The position numbers were made by a program, and so were the translations under genes. A stretch of 64,000 nt of DNA from Histoplasma ohiense (Eukaryota; Ascomycota; Eurotiomycetes; Onygenales; Ajellomycetaceae), in assembly GCA_017607445.1 (NCBI GenBank), contig JAEVHH010000005.1, positions 501,001 through 565,000 on the forward strand, read 5' to 3'. Positions 12,401 through 22,928 of the stretch are shown one piece after another (position 1 is the stretch's first letter; every line of letters starts with the position of its first letter). Below the pieces are notes generated by a model. It made no database searches, was not told where the DNA came from, and saw nothing but the letters and a program-made list of their open reading frames with translations.

Positions 12401-13331
12401 TGCGATGTCATTTTCGCTCTGAATAAATCGGTTGCGATTTGCATCTGTATCCTCAACTCCTGTTTGTCGTTGGCCTTCAATGTTCTCGAGAGCGGAGGCA
12501 ATTTCAGCCTGCTCCCGCGAATAAATCGTATATTCGAGACAGCGACGCTCTCTGTCTTTCTCTTGGTAGTTTTTTAGTTCGTCTTTTTCTTCTTCTAGCT
12601 CTGCAAGCCGCTCGTTTATATAATCGAGTGACTCGTCGATTTTCGCCCTCTTATTGTTCGTTTCATTCATGATCTTCAATGATTCTGCGCGACGCGCCTC
12701 ATATACCTGCGTTCCTGCCACTTCCTTTAAAAGAACCAAACGCTCTGAGTCTTTCATGTTTGTCAAAGTTGTGACGCGACCCTGCGGAACAATGTAGTAA
12801 GGGTTCGATCGCGAGAAGCCGGCCGATTCGAGTAAGTTCATCACATCAGATTTGGTCGCATTTTTGCGGTCCAGAGTATATTCATCCTTCTTTGTACCAA
12901 TGGTCCGGCGTAGGATTAGTTCTTTCTTGCCAGTAGGGAATCGTTCGTCAGAGTTGTCGAATATGATTTCGACGTAGGCCGACATTACTGCAGAACCAGA
13001 GCCCTCCTGTATGCTGTCAGTTGATGAACGACCCACATTAATTGGATGGGCTTGGGTTTTCGTACATGTAGCAACGCCTGCCGTTCCTCCCTCCCCATAT
13101 GAGTATATGCGTCGCTAAGTACGAATCGAATCGCGGCGAAGAAGTTACTCTTCCCGGATCCATTACGTCCTACAATGACATTGTGCTTGGGGGAGAACGG
13201 TTCGATAACCGTCTGATCTTTGTAGCTAGATAGTTCGCCAGAGATTCTCAGCTCGTAGTTCAATCGCTATCGACAGAGCACTCACTTACTCACCTTTTGA
13301 AGCCTTGAATGATGATCTGTTTGATATACAT
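9443..13331 (-). CDS. SMC3: Cohesin subunit SMC3 (sudA)
   Basis: ATPase subunit of the cohesin ring, which holds sister chromatids together. Exons on the minus strand: 13331-13294, 13225-13066, 13006-11796, 11733-9833 and 9735-9443, giving 1200 aa, the normal SMC3 length. All joins are GT/AG and in phase. The N-terminus MYIKQIIIQGFKSYKD is diagnostic. Walker A is GRNGSGKSN (about residue 32). The LSGGQK signature and the Walker B motif FYLFDEIDANLD lie at the C-terminal end. Two long coiled coils flank a hinge in the middle (about residues 500-680). The lysine pair acetylated by Eco1 is kept as K105-K106 in GTKKDEY, at the same numbering as in human SMC3. An acidic insert, EDELDSDEEEARNN, lies just before the signature region. 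It is divergent from RIO1 across a 395 nt promoter. Confidence 0.97.
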
Positions 13332-13726
13332 CTTGAGCTTGGGGATTCACGTCTCCTCCCGCTCCAAGGCAAAGAGCGTATTATAATGTTGCGGAACCAC
13401 CGTGCGACACGTATGGGCAAAGAAACGGGTCACTGCGATGGCAAAAGCTGACAAGTTGCCCGTTGCGCCGCCGTGGGAAACGCGTTGGAGTTGGGTGAAG
13501 GTGACCTGGACGCGTTCCCGATTTGGTATTAGGGCTAGTTGGAGGGGCGGAACCGGGCTAACGATTTAGCGTCTATAAAAATTATTATTTTGCTGGCGCA
13601 AATCTGAAATGGCATAAATTTTGAACTTGGGAAAAAAGAACGTACATTGCCCAATAAACTAAAGGGCTCGTAATTTGCACGCTATTGTTTTGTTTTGTTT
13701 TTTTTGTTTTTTTTTTTTTTTTCATT
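13332..13726. promoter_or_regulatory. Divergent promoter SMC3 / RIO1
   Basis: A compact 395 nt region between the two start codons. It ends in a T-rich leader just before the RIO1 ATG (about 13687-13722, long T runs broken by single G). Both genes are cell-cycle or growth related, so co-regulation is possible but not shown. Confidence 0.5.
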
Positions 13727-15427
13727 ATGGCTGCAAATTCGATGGTGACGGTGCCTGGTGCGAAGGACCTTCCAGATTCTTTGGATCCAGCAGAAGAACA
13801 AACCCCGCCACAACCGGGTGTGGAAGACAGAGAGGATGAGGAATACTTTGATGATATTTTTGCAGATGAAGACCTTGATGAAAACGAATTCATGTCGTCC
13901 AATCCAGCGGACTTTACAAAATCTTACAATAGACAACGCCGGCTGAAAGAAGTCGCTGCGGATCCAAACGCTCCTAAATCAAAATACCCCAAAAGCAACC
14001 CCCAGAAACCCACAATTAATACCCAGGCGAATGTCGACGACCAGATTTCTTCTCTCTCGCGACATGCCGCAAAACTACGGCTAGATGACCTCCAGTCGGG
14101 CCTGGGAGGGAAGGGCGATAGAGGGGCAGATAAAAGTGACCGCGCAACATCAGAGCAGGTGTTGGACCCTAGAACCCGTATGATCTTGCTGCAGATGATC
14201 AACAGGAATGTGGTGTCCGAGGTCAACGGGTGTCTTTCTACAGGTAAAGAGGCTAATGTTTACCACGCCGTGTCCTACCCAGATGACGATGGTGAGCCAC
14301 TCCAACGCGCTATCAAGGTCTATAAAACTAGCATATTAGTTTTCAAGGACCGTGACAAGTATGTCAGTGGGGAATTTAGATTCAGGCAGGGCTACAACAA
14401 GTCCAACAACCGAGCAATGGTCAAAGTGTGGGCGGAAAAGGAGATGCGGAATCTAAAGCGCCTTTACGCCGCATGCATACCATGTCCTGAACCCCTCTAT
14501 CTCCGACTTCACGTTTTAGTCATGGGGTTTCTCGGAAACTCTAAGGGATTTGCAGCTCCGCGATTAAAGGATGTGGACCTTACCGGACCGGATCCCGAGG
14601 AACAGTGGAGAGCTCTCTACATCGAGCTTCTCGGCCATATGCGCACAATGTATCAGGAGTGCCGATTAGTACACGCAGATCTAAGCGAGTACAATATCCT
14701 CTATCATGAAAATAAGCTCTACATCATTGACGTCAGCCAGAGCGTTGAACACGACCACCCCCGCAGCTTGGAGTTCCTCCGTATGGACATCAAGAACGTC
14801 ACGGATTTCTTCCAACGAAAGGGAGTTCACACGCTTTCGGAGATGGCTGTATTCGAATTTATTACCGCTAATGATGGACCAAAAGCTTCCCCAGGCTCCA
14901 GAAATATGTCAGAAGTATTGGAGCAGTTATTTGTGACTCGAGCACAGATGGAAAACGAGGGACATGCTGATGCTGATACCAGTGCGGAAGCTGAAGTCGA
15001 CACAGCTGTTTTCCGCCAACAATTTATTCCCCAGACGCTTGAGCAGGTATATGACGTGGAGCGTGATGTGGAGAAACTCCGTAAGGGACAGGGTCAGGAC
15101 CTAGTATATCGTGAACTGCTGGCAAACGAAGACGGCACCACGACTACAACCCGGCACTCACTGGTTGCTGCGAATGGCGAAGCGGAAGAAGAAAGATCAG
15201 ACGAATCTGGAGGCGTTTCCATATCGGGTGATGAGTCCGAGTCTGGCTCTCAGGCTGAAGACAAGGATCCGTTTGCGAAAAAACTTCCTAGGGGAAAGCG
15301 GTTCGAGGATAAGGAGGCGAAGAGGGACCATAAACGGCTTGTGAAAGAGGAGAAGCGCGAACAGCGAACCAAGAAGATTCCGAAGCATATTAAAAAGAAA
15401 CTTGTCAATGCATCGAAGAGGAAATGA
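13727..15427 (+). CDS. RIO1: Atypical serine/threonine kinase RIO1
   Basis: Atypical kinase/ATPase needed for the final maturation of 40S ribosomal subunits and for cell-cycle progression. Single exon, 566 aa. The start at 13727 (MAANSMVTVPGAKD) is chosen over an in-frame ATG 42 nt upstream, which would add only a low-complexity Phe/Val peptide read from the T tract. The acidic N-terminus is followed by the RIO kinase domain. It has the nucleotide loop STGKEANVYHA, the flexible loop after AIKVYKTSILVFKDRDKYV, the catalytic HADLSEYN and the metal-binding IIDVSQSVE. The C-terminus is acidic and then strongly basic (KKIPKHIKKKL), as in other RIO1 proteins, and is a likely CK2 target plus nuclear signal. 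Confidence 0.96.
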   Translation: MAANSMVTVPGAKDLPDSLDPAEEQTPPQPGVEDREDEEYFDDIFADEDLDENEFMSSNPADFTKSYNRQRRLKEVAADPNAPKSKYPKSNPQKPTINTQANVDDQISSLSRHAAKLRLDDLQSGLGGKGDRGADKSDRATSEQVLDPRTRMILLQMINRNVVSEVNGCLSTGKEANVYHAVSYPDDDGEPLQRAIKVYKTSILVFKDRDKYVSGEFRFRQGYNKSNNRAMVKVWAEKEMRNLKRLYAACIPCPEPLYLRLHVLVMGFLGNSKGFAAPRLKDVDLTGPDPEEQWRALYIELLGHMRTMYQECRLVHADLSEYNILYHENKLYIIDVSQSVEHDHPRSLEFLRMDIKNVTDFFQRKGVHTLSEMAVFEFITANDGPKASPGSRNMSEVLEQLFVTRAQMENEGHADADTSAEAEVDTAVFRQQFIPQTLEQVYDVERDVEKLRKGQGQDLVYRELLANEDGTTTTTRHSLVAANGEAEEERSDESGGVSISGDESESGSQAEDKDPFAKKLPRGKRFEDKEAKRDHKRLVKEEKREQRTKKIPKHIKKKLVNASKRK

Positions 15428-16837
15428 AGTAGTGCATTTTCCTTTTCTTTTTGATTTCTTGTTCCTCCTACTATTGAAAGGAGTGGTTTGGATTCCTGTG
15501 GCCGCTATGGAACTGGTTTTGGATGATGATTGATGACATTAACATGAATGCGACGCATTAGATGATGTATGCTGCTGATTCGTATGCCCTTGAATTACAA
15601 TAATACTCTTATTCACGCACTTGGCATTCAGGCTAGGAACGCAGTGACCTAGTAGTCAGTTTCAAATATATTATCACACTCCTCCAACCACCTTGTAAAA
15701 TACAGCGAATAATAGCTGGCGAATCTATGAACGCAGGTGTGCTACCGCCAGCAACCTAACAGGAATAGCTTCTAGTGCAGAAGAATTTATGCACAGAACA
15801 TCCCAGTTTACTTTAAAATCGCCGAAGCATTCAGGGCATTTCAAAAATCAGCTGCCAAAAAAAGGAAGAAAAAAAAAAAAAGGCATGGAAACCCATCAGA
15901 GCTCTCTTTGATCCTCATTCCCCCTCATCAGATCAAAAGATAAAAAATAAAGAAAGAAATGAAAATGACCGCAAAATATTAGCCTCATAATCACTTCATC
16001 CCCCTCTAGATTCTCCCAGATTAATCAAATCTCTCTCAACAAAAGGCCGAAATACACTATGTTCCGCAGCGACGAAAACATAGGTATATTGGCCTCTGCC
16101 AACTAACTGATGCATGATCATACATACATGTAACGTCAGTGGACTGAAAGACAACCACACAACACTAGGAGAAATGCGAGGGATGAATAGATTTTTCAAT
16201 GCTCAAGATTGCGATCCATTTTTCTTTTCTTCTTTGCTTTTTCTTTTTCCTTCGAGAAGGGTCGGAGCCAAAGTTTGCTTTTATCTAGAAAAATAAAACA
16301 GTGGCCGTCTTGTTCTTGTTGCTTTCATCATTTGGGTTTTCGTTCAGTTGGAATTTCCACGCACTTGGCCTTATAGTATTCAATGACGTGTAGTTATTCG
16401 AGCACAGGGAGAAGAAATTGGGTGTAAAAGCGCCTTACGTGGCGAGAGGAGAGGGGGGAGGAAGGAGTAACAAGGCAATCCAGCCTTTGAGGTGGAAGTG
16501 TGAGTCTGACATTAACTTTGCCCACTGAATAAACGACGGCGGATGAAAGATTCGCAGTTTTCTAAAACCTTGCTGGTTGATTGGGCCTCTCTTTTTTGAT
16601 ATTCTGAATTGCTGAAGAAATTGGTGAAGGAAGTGGATGCGAAAAGATGCTGCACAGTTTGGAAGAGAGCCATGTGACTGGTCCTGGCAATTTCCCAAGG
16701 CTATGGAAGGGCTGTAAGCAGATAACCAGTTAGACCTCGTAATAATTTAGTGCGATATCTATATGATATATGCTCAATCCAAGTTCAAATGCAGAGTAAA
16801 TTTTTATAATATCTCCTCCTTGCTAAATGCCATCAGG
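15428..16837. other. Convergent intergenic region RIO1 / ATG17
   Basis: About 1.4 kb between two converging genes. It is A/T-rich with short A runs (about 15860-15880) and no recognised gene. Small open frames near 16000-16300 and 16435-16698 have no family resemblance. Confidence 0.5.
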
Positions 16838-18601
16838 TCATGATGGGGACAGTCCGGGGACAGTCTTGACTTGTAGTTTTAACCGCGCAAGAGCTTGTTG
16901 GACAACATGTTTCGGCAACTGCGGTATACTATCGTCGATTCCACCGGTGCCACAATCATTTCCAGTAGCAATCACAGGAGTAGTATTATCATGTCCGGCA
17001 GTTGAAGGTATGTCGGCGGCAGCACCATCAACCGCATTACCATTGCTATCCTCAGCCTCGTCCTTCCTTTCAGCATCCTGTTTCTCTGTAGGCATGTGAA
17101 CAGCTTCCCCGCCAACATCTAATTTCCCGCCAGATACTCTTTTAAATTCCACCCGAGCAGGACATCGACCAAGGCCAGGCCAGATATCTGATGGCAAGTA
17201 GTCTCCATATTCTGTCCTAAACATCTCACGGGCCCGGACATCCTCCTCGAATAGCCTATCGAGTTCCCGCCTCGTTTCCCCGAGGACCTTGTCAACAGCC
17301 AAGCGGACAGCTTTACGGCGTGTAACTTCCATGATAAGTCTGTCATAAGCGTTGAGGAAGCCAGCGTAGAGATTACGAAGGTCGACGAGCTCAGCCATGC
17401 CCGCCTGGATATGCTCCTGCTCCTCGTTCCAAACACGAGTAAAAGCGTGCGCTTGGGCGATGTAATCTGTTAGCTGTGATGAAGCTAATGTTGATAGACG
17501 ATGGAAGATATCCGTCGTCGATGCGTGCACAGAACGAAGCAAATCACGCTGCTCCAACACCCGTTCAAGAGTTGTTTCCATCTCCGCGATACGGTCTTGG
17601 ATTTCTAAGACAACGTCTTCCGCCTCAGATGCGTCTTTTGTTAACACGCTTATCATTTCTTGGTATTCTGCATTTGTCATTGGTTCGAGAGGTGCGTTGA
17701 GGGTGCGACTTCCATTGTCATCTTGGATTTCATTCCCAAAAGTGACCCCTACGCCAACGCCAGTTGGTAGGTCGCCGGTGATGGAGCGAGCAGCGGCACC
17801 GCCGCCTTCAGTATGCTTTACTGCCGTTACACACAGGTCAAAATGCCTAACCAAGGATTCCAGGAGGTCAGCCATCCCCCGGGCGTGCGCCTCAAGGGAA
17901 CGTAAAAGCTCCGGAACATGGGAAGGAGATGGAATGCTGACTCGCGATGCAGAGGGTGATGAGGAAGACAATGATGATGACAAGCTTAAGCGCTTCTTAA
18001 CTGCATCACGATATTTGCTCAAAGCTTGGTGGATCGAATGGATATCATTGTCGAATGCGCGGTTAGATTGGTCTAGTTCAGCTTGTGCGGCGTTAGTATT
18101 GTCAATCGAGGCCTTTAACAACAACTGGAGATCTTCCACGCCGCGATCATCGACAAAATCATATAAGGATTTCGATTCCTCTCCCGCAGGTCTAAATGCG
18201 GATTCTACAGGCGTGTCGCGTAGCATGTCCAACGTTTGCGTCAGCCGCTCACCGACGGTATCCATTTCCTTGAGGGCAGCGGCGAACTCGGATCGACCCC
18301 GCTGCGCCACCCGCTCAACTTCCGTTCTCACCCCATACAACAATTTGAGCTGCTCGTCTAAGCCCCTCCTGAGAAAGCTGGTACGTGATGAGATGATGAC
18401 ACTCTCTTCTAAAGCAGCACGAGCAGTAGTAACGATTTCATTAGCTCGCCACACATGGTGGATGGACGACAGAGAGCGTTTTGCGGCAACAAGGTGTGAG
18501 ACCAACGTTTCCAGATCAAGCTGCTGGGATGAATCACTAGCTTCCATATCATCCACTTGGTCCGGACTCAGCTGGGGTTGTTGATATGGCGATGGCGGCA
18601 T
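16838..18601 (-). CDS. ATG17: Autophagy scaffold protein Atg17
   Basis: Scaffold of the Atg1 kinase complex that organises the pre-autophagosomal site. Single exon, 587 aa, starting MPPSPYQQPQLSPDQ. The N-terminal half is helical and coiled-coil, with the conserved stretch LETLVSHLVAAKRSLSSIHHVWRA near residue 30. Other family stretches are FLRRGLDEQLKLLYGVR, SLYDFVDDRGVEDLQ and, in the C-terminal half, FLNAYDRLIMEV and YLPSDIWPGL. A Ser-rich linker (about residues 200-220) and an acidic, Thr-rich tail (about residues 500-560) are not conserved. Peripheral protein with no membrane segment. It is divergent from sconB. Confidence 0.93.
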   Translation of the reverse strand: MPPSPYQQPQLSPDQVDDMEASDSSQQLDLETLVSHLVAAKRSLSSIHHVWRANEIVTTARAALEESVIISSRTSFLRRGLDEQLKLLYGVRTEVERVAQRGRSEFAAALKEMDTVGERLTQTLDMLRDTPVESAFRPAGEESKSLYDFVDDRGVEDLQLLLKASIDNTNAAQAELDQSNRAFDNDIHSIHQALSKYRDAVKKRLSLSSSLSSSSPSASRVSIPSPSHVPELLRSLEAHARGMADLLESLVRHFDLCVTAVKHTEGGGAAARSITGDLPTGVGVGVTFGNEIQDDNGSRTLNAPLEPMTNAEYQEMISVLTKDASEAEDVVLEIQDRIAEMETTLERVLEQRDLLRSVHASTTDIFHRLSTLASSQLTDYIAQAHAFTRVWNEEQEHIQAGMAELVDLRNLYAGFLNAYDRLIMEVTRRKAVRLAVDKVLGETRRELDRLFEEDVRAREMFRTEYGDYLPSDIWPGLGRCPARVEFKRVSGGKLDVGGEAVHMPTEKQDAERKDEAEDSNGNAVDGAAADIPSTAGHDNTTPVIATGNDCGTGGIDDSIPQLPKHVVQQALARLKLQVKTVPGLSPS

Positions 18602-19136
18602 TCTGGAGAAATGGGGGAAACAGGACTTTGTTTTCTTTTCGCTTTTCGCTGTTTTTCCTTTTTTCCCCTTTTATTTTCACTTTCCCTTTTTTTGTGACAA
18701 AGAATTTTTTCTATCCATTCACACTTTGATGTTCTTCTGTTACACCTGCGGGTTCCTCAAATTCCGATTCGCGACAAGTTGGGTTGTGGCCTTGTGTCAC
18801 CTCGACATGGTTTTGATTCTCCGGTTGGAGCTAGATCGAATGAAATCTAATTCCATCATCCTAATCAGGTATTAGCAAATGATTTGGACACATGCAGGCA
18901 TAATTTCCAACTAAGATGTTTAAACAGGGTTTTGTAAACAGTGGTGATTAAAGGAGTAGACACTTGGTTGCTCTGCTCTGTTGGGCATAACCAACACATT
19001 CAGCCCAAGCGTTAGGGACCAACAATGGTGTGATTAAGGGCCGAAATAAGGTAATCAGCTTACCGAACGGACATCTAAGGGGCTTTTCTACTCTGTCGGG
19101 CCGTCCGTGTATGAGTGTATCATATCTGAACCAGGA

Positions 19137-19146
19137 ATGGCGCCGT
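19137..19146 (+). promoter_or_regulatory. Candidate Cys3/MetR (bZIP sulfur regulator) site
   Basis: ATGGCGCCGT matches ATGRYRYCAT at 9 of 10 positions, about 530 nt upstream of the sconB ATG. Sulfur bZIP factors control scon genes in Neurospora, so a feedback site is plausible. A single weak match could arise by chance. Confidence 0.3.
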
Positions 19147-19413
19147 GGATTGCCCGGATCTTCTGCTGAGCGCTGTGCTGGTATAGCCCGAATGTTGGAA
19201 AATGGGGGTTCTTCCAGAACCAACTATTACAGCGGGGTCAATGGCGGAGTATCACAGTACCATGCCCGATATCATCCACTGCTGATCCTTGGAGATTTAG
19301 ATGCGGATATGGAAATGGACATCAAATGTTGGACACTGCGCAGCCCCATATGATCACGTGGTATACTTATGCCCCATCCGGCCTAATGTCTGATGTCGCT
19401 ACGATTCGTCGCT

Positions 19414-19423
19414 ATGGCGCCAG
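19414..19423 (+). promoter_or_regulatory. Candidate Cys3/MetR (bZIP sulfur regulator) site
   Basis: ATGGCGCCAG matches ATGRYRYCAT at 9 of 10 positions, about 250 nt upstream of the sconB ATG. It shares the core ATGGCGCC with the site at 19137. Confidence 0.3.
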
Positions 19424-19675
19424 TTTTTGAGGTCTGGTGGCAACCCTACGTGGGCGCAAGGAGTGCAAACTCCCAACGACCAGACGGGCATCTGGTGATG
19501 AAAATATAAAGACCTATGGTTAGCATCCGCGCTGTACTGTTTCCTTTTTCCGGCGGGAATCCCTCGTCATACCATCGTGCTTGTTACTCCTAGCTATCTC
19601 ATCTTCAGAATTTCCTAGGTGGCGGGCTTAGGCATACTCACCCTATCATCAGTTAGACTCAATTTTTCACCAACA

Positions 19676-21974
19676 ATGCAATCCTTAAGCCTCTCAACCA
19701 CGGCCTCGAATTACCTTGTCAAGCCGCACACCATGACTGTCAACATTGACAGCCCTTCACGGGAGCTGAGAAAGGATGCAGATGGGTCTCCGCGCAAGCG
19801 AAGAAAACTTGGCGGATTTGATACCTCAGATACAACCGCCACAGCAACTTCTCTTCCGCATGCCTCGCGATCGCAGGATTCCGAAGATCCTGTCCAGTCT
19901 CCTGGAGACCGTAGCTCACCTATGGCCCCATCTTCAGCTCAAGCGGATGAGAAAACTACCTCCTTTCTTACCAGGAATATCCGTGACCACTACACATCAA
20001 TGAATCGATTCGAGCCCCGAAGGATTGACTTGAATCCGAACTCCAAGTACTGCTACCGTCACAGACCTGACCTGAAATGTCGACGTCAAGCGGATGAGTT
20101 GACAATGGACAAGATGCAGCAGGTAGGTCACTTACACCAATCCTACTTCAAGGGAAACGATGTGGGATGGGAAGAGAACGAGTGAAAAATAAGGGGAGGG
20201 AATAATATCTCTAGCTTTATCCTATCAATTCGACTAATTCAAACGAATATAGGAACTTCACACTCTCTCACAAGTTGACCAACAAAGCATCACCCACTTT
20301 TGGTCTCTATTTTCGACTGCTCCGTCCAAACACCGAAACCTAATGCTGCAAGGACTCCTTGCCCAATGTTGTTTCCCTCAGCTCTCCTTTTTGGCTGCTA
20401 GCGTCCGCGACTTAATCAGAATTGACTTTCTTTCGGCCCTCCCAACGGAAATATCCTTCAAGATCCTTTCCTACTTAGACACAGCCTCATTGTGCAAAGC
20501 GGCGCAGGTCTCCCGCCGTTGGAAATACCTTGCTGACGATGATGTCGTTTGGCATAGAATGTGCGAGCAACATATTGATCGCAAATGTCAAAAGTGTGGA
20601 TGGGGCTTGCCACTTCTGGATCGCAAGAGACTCCGAGATTCAAAACTCCAGATGCAAATGCGAGTCGCTTGTCGCGGTGTGGAAAAGGAATTGTCAAGTG
20701 ACATCACGGAAAAGGCTGATGACGTAAAAACTCATCAGAAGCAACTCTCGGTCCCGTCGGATTCGCCGAAAAGATCGCAATCTCCGAGCCATTGGCATTC
20801 AAGAGATGAAGACTACTTCAAAACTCGATTCCGGCCTTGGAAAGATGTGTATAAAGATCGGTTTATGGTTGGCATCAACTGGAAGCATGGTCGTGCCACA
20901 ACGAAAATATTCAGAGGCCACACGAATGGTGTTATGTGTTTACAGTTTGAAGATAATATTCTGGCTACAGGATCATACGATACCACCATCAAAATCTGGG
21001 ATACAGAAACAGGCCAGGAGTTGCGCACTCTTCGTGGTCACCAATCTGGAATTAGATGTCTTCAATTTGATGACACCAAGTTGATCAGTGGTAGCCTTGA
21101 CAAAACCATTAAAGTTTGGAATTGGCGCACCGGGGAGTGCATATCGACCTATACAGGTCACCAAGGTGGGGTGATTTGTCTCCACTTCGATTCGACCATC
21201 CTTGTCTCGGGCTCAATGGACAACACTGTAAAGATATGGAACTTTGAAGATAAATCAACCCGTGTCCTCCGTGGCCACAGTGACTGGGTCAATTCAGTTA
21301 AAGTAGACACGGCCTCTCGTACTGTATTTACCGCCTCGGACGATCTAACCGCCCGTCTCTGGGATCTCGATACAGGCAATATCATCCACACTTACCAAGG
21401 TCACGTAGGACAAGTTCAACAGGTCCTCCCACTACCGCGTGAATTCGAATTTGAAGAACACGATGCCGAATGTGCAGACGACGGTCAAAGCACAACTTCG
21501 GGTGGTGTTAGTTCAGAAAATGAATCCGATCATCATCGTCATCATCATCATCGTCGTCGCAGTCTTTCTTCGGAGCCACAGCACGAACAACAGCCCACGG
21601 GCAACCCACAACTCTCACATGCAATGTCACCACCGTTCACTGATATATTCAAAAATGGCCGCCCGTTACCACCACGATACATGCTCACTGCCTCTCTCGA
21701 CTGGACCCTTCGTCTTTGGGAGGTCACAACCGGCCGATGTCTGCGGACGTTCTTCGGGCATGTAGAAGGAGTATGGGCGCTGGGGGCAGACACTTTGCGC
21801 CTTGTGTCTGGCGCTCAGGACCAAACGGCCAAGGTCTGGGATCCTCGCACTGGGCGGTGCGAGCGGACCTTTACGGGTCATTCAGGCCCGATCACTTGTA
21901 TTGGCCTAAGCGATAGCCGTTTCGCAACGGGCAGTGAAGATTCCGAAGTTCGCATGTATAGCTTCAGGAGTTGA
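19676..21974 (+). CDS. sconB: F-box/WD40 sulfur controller (sconB/scon-2/Met30 family)
   Basis: Substrate receptor of an SCF ubiquitin ligase that targets the sulfur bZIP activator for degradation when sulfur is plentiful. Exons 19676-20122 and 20253-21974 (intron 130 nt) give 722 aa. The start is the first ATG, MQSLSLSTTASNYL; a second in-frame ATG is at 19733. The N-terminus is disordered. The conserved TSFLTRNIRDHY and YCYRHRPDLKCRR come before the intron. The F-box LSALPTEISFKILSYLD (about residue 208) is followed by WD40 repeats from about residue 370 to the end (IKIWDTETGQELRTLRGH and others). An insert between two WD blades is acidic, then His/Arg-rich, encoded by a CAT/CGT run near 21528-21557. 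Two candidate sulfur-regulator sites lie upstream. Confidence 0.95.
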
Positions 21975-22928
21975 GATATAGGTTGCCGACATCCCTTCCT
22001 TCTGTTTTTCTCCTCTAACACTGATCGGTGTTCCTGTGGGGTTTCAAGTCGAGTTAGCTGGAGTTTATTGTTATACCCAAAATCGCATGACTATGGGAAC
22101 ATTGAGTTTGAGGACAATGAAATTTCTGCTTCGCCCCATGGATAAAATAGGTCTTTTATGTTCACATACCACCATTCTGTCTTTGTTGGTTTGATGCGTT
22201 TTAAACGGTCTTGGAAATATAGACGTGAGGATTTCGAGGTATGCATATGAAAGAAAAGCATTCTCCCCTCCTTTCAAACACGCGCTTGATGGCTCGTTCC
22301 TTATATCGAAATACCTATATCTTTTTTAATATATAATACAAATTCTAAACTCAATAGAGCCGTTGAAACAATCTATATGAGATCCTCCCCCTTCCCAAGC
22401 CCCATTTTTTCTTTCAAGCATTTTTGACCCATGGATGACTTTTATGCACAAATATGTCTTCTCCTTAAGTTCAATCGCCCCTCTCTTTTCCCTTCTCCCA
22501 GAGTGGATTGGCGGGTGGATATATCCTGTCCTCCATCACGCCATCTTCCTGTCCACTCAAATGTCACTTAAGTTCAAGACATGCAAATATTTACCAAACA
22601 GAGGGCTACAGCCGATCAATCGGTTAATTCAATTAACTTTTAAATATGCTGCGCAATTCTGCAGTCAATATCCACACGTCTCCCAAAGTTTACCTGAGTT
22701 ATCAATGAATATAAAAGGAAAGGAGAAATTATGCTTCTGTGCTTACAACTCAACCCCAAACATCATCGCCTCATTGCATTCCTTACCACATAAATACTCC
22801 ACAACATTTTCGCATCTGTCGGTCCCTTTCTTTTTCCTCCCTCAATTTCTCTACCTTTGCCCACGGCCCAGCAAGTATAACCATACACTTACATATATGC
22901 ACAGGAAGAACTTCGCTCCCTCGAAAAA
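21975..22928. other. Intergenic region with CT-rich promoter of the next gene
   Basis: About 950 nt, containing the sconB 3' region and the promoter of the repeat-protein gene. A pyrimidine-rich stretch at about 22815-22865 lies 60-110 nt before the ATG at 22929 and fits a fungal core promoter. A 221-codon open frame from 22435 crosses this region and overlaps the next gene in another frame; it is judged spurious. Confidence 0.5.

Larger units (their letters stand above)
18602..19675. promoter_or_regulatory. Divergent promoter ATG17 / sconB
   Basis: About 1.07 kb between outward-facing genes. On the sconB side are two 9/10 matches to the Cys3/MetR site ATGRYRYCAT: ATGGCGCCGT at 19137-19146 and ATGGCGCCAG at 19414-19423. 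Short open frames (for example 19030-19353) have no family resemblance and may be upstream ORFs or noise. Confidence 0.4.

Noticed and set aside
13685..13726. Upstream in-frame ATG of RIO1
   Set aside because: The extra 14 residues are Phe/Val from the T-rich leader; ATG 13727 gives the conserved-type acidic N-terminus.
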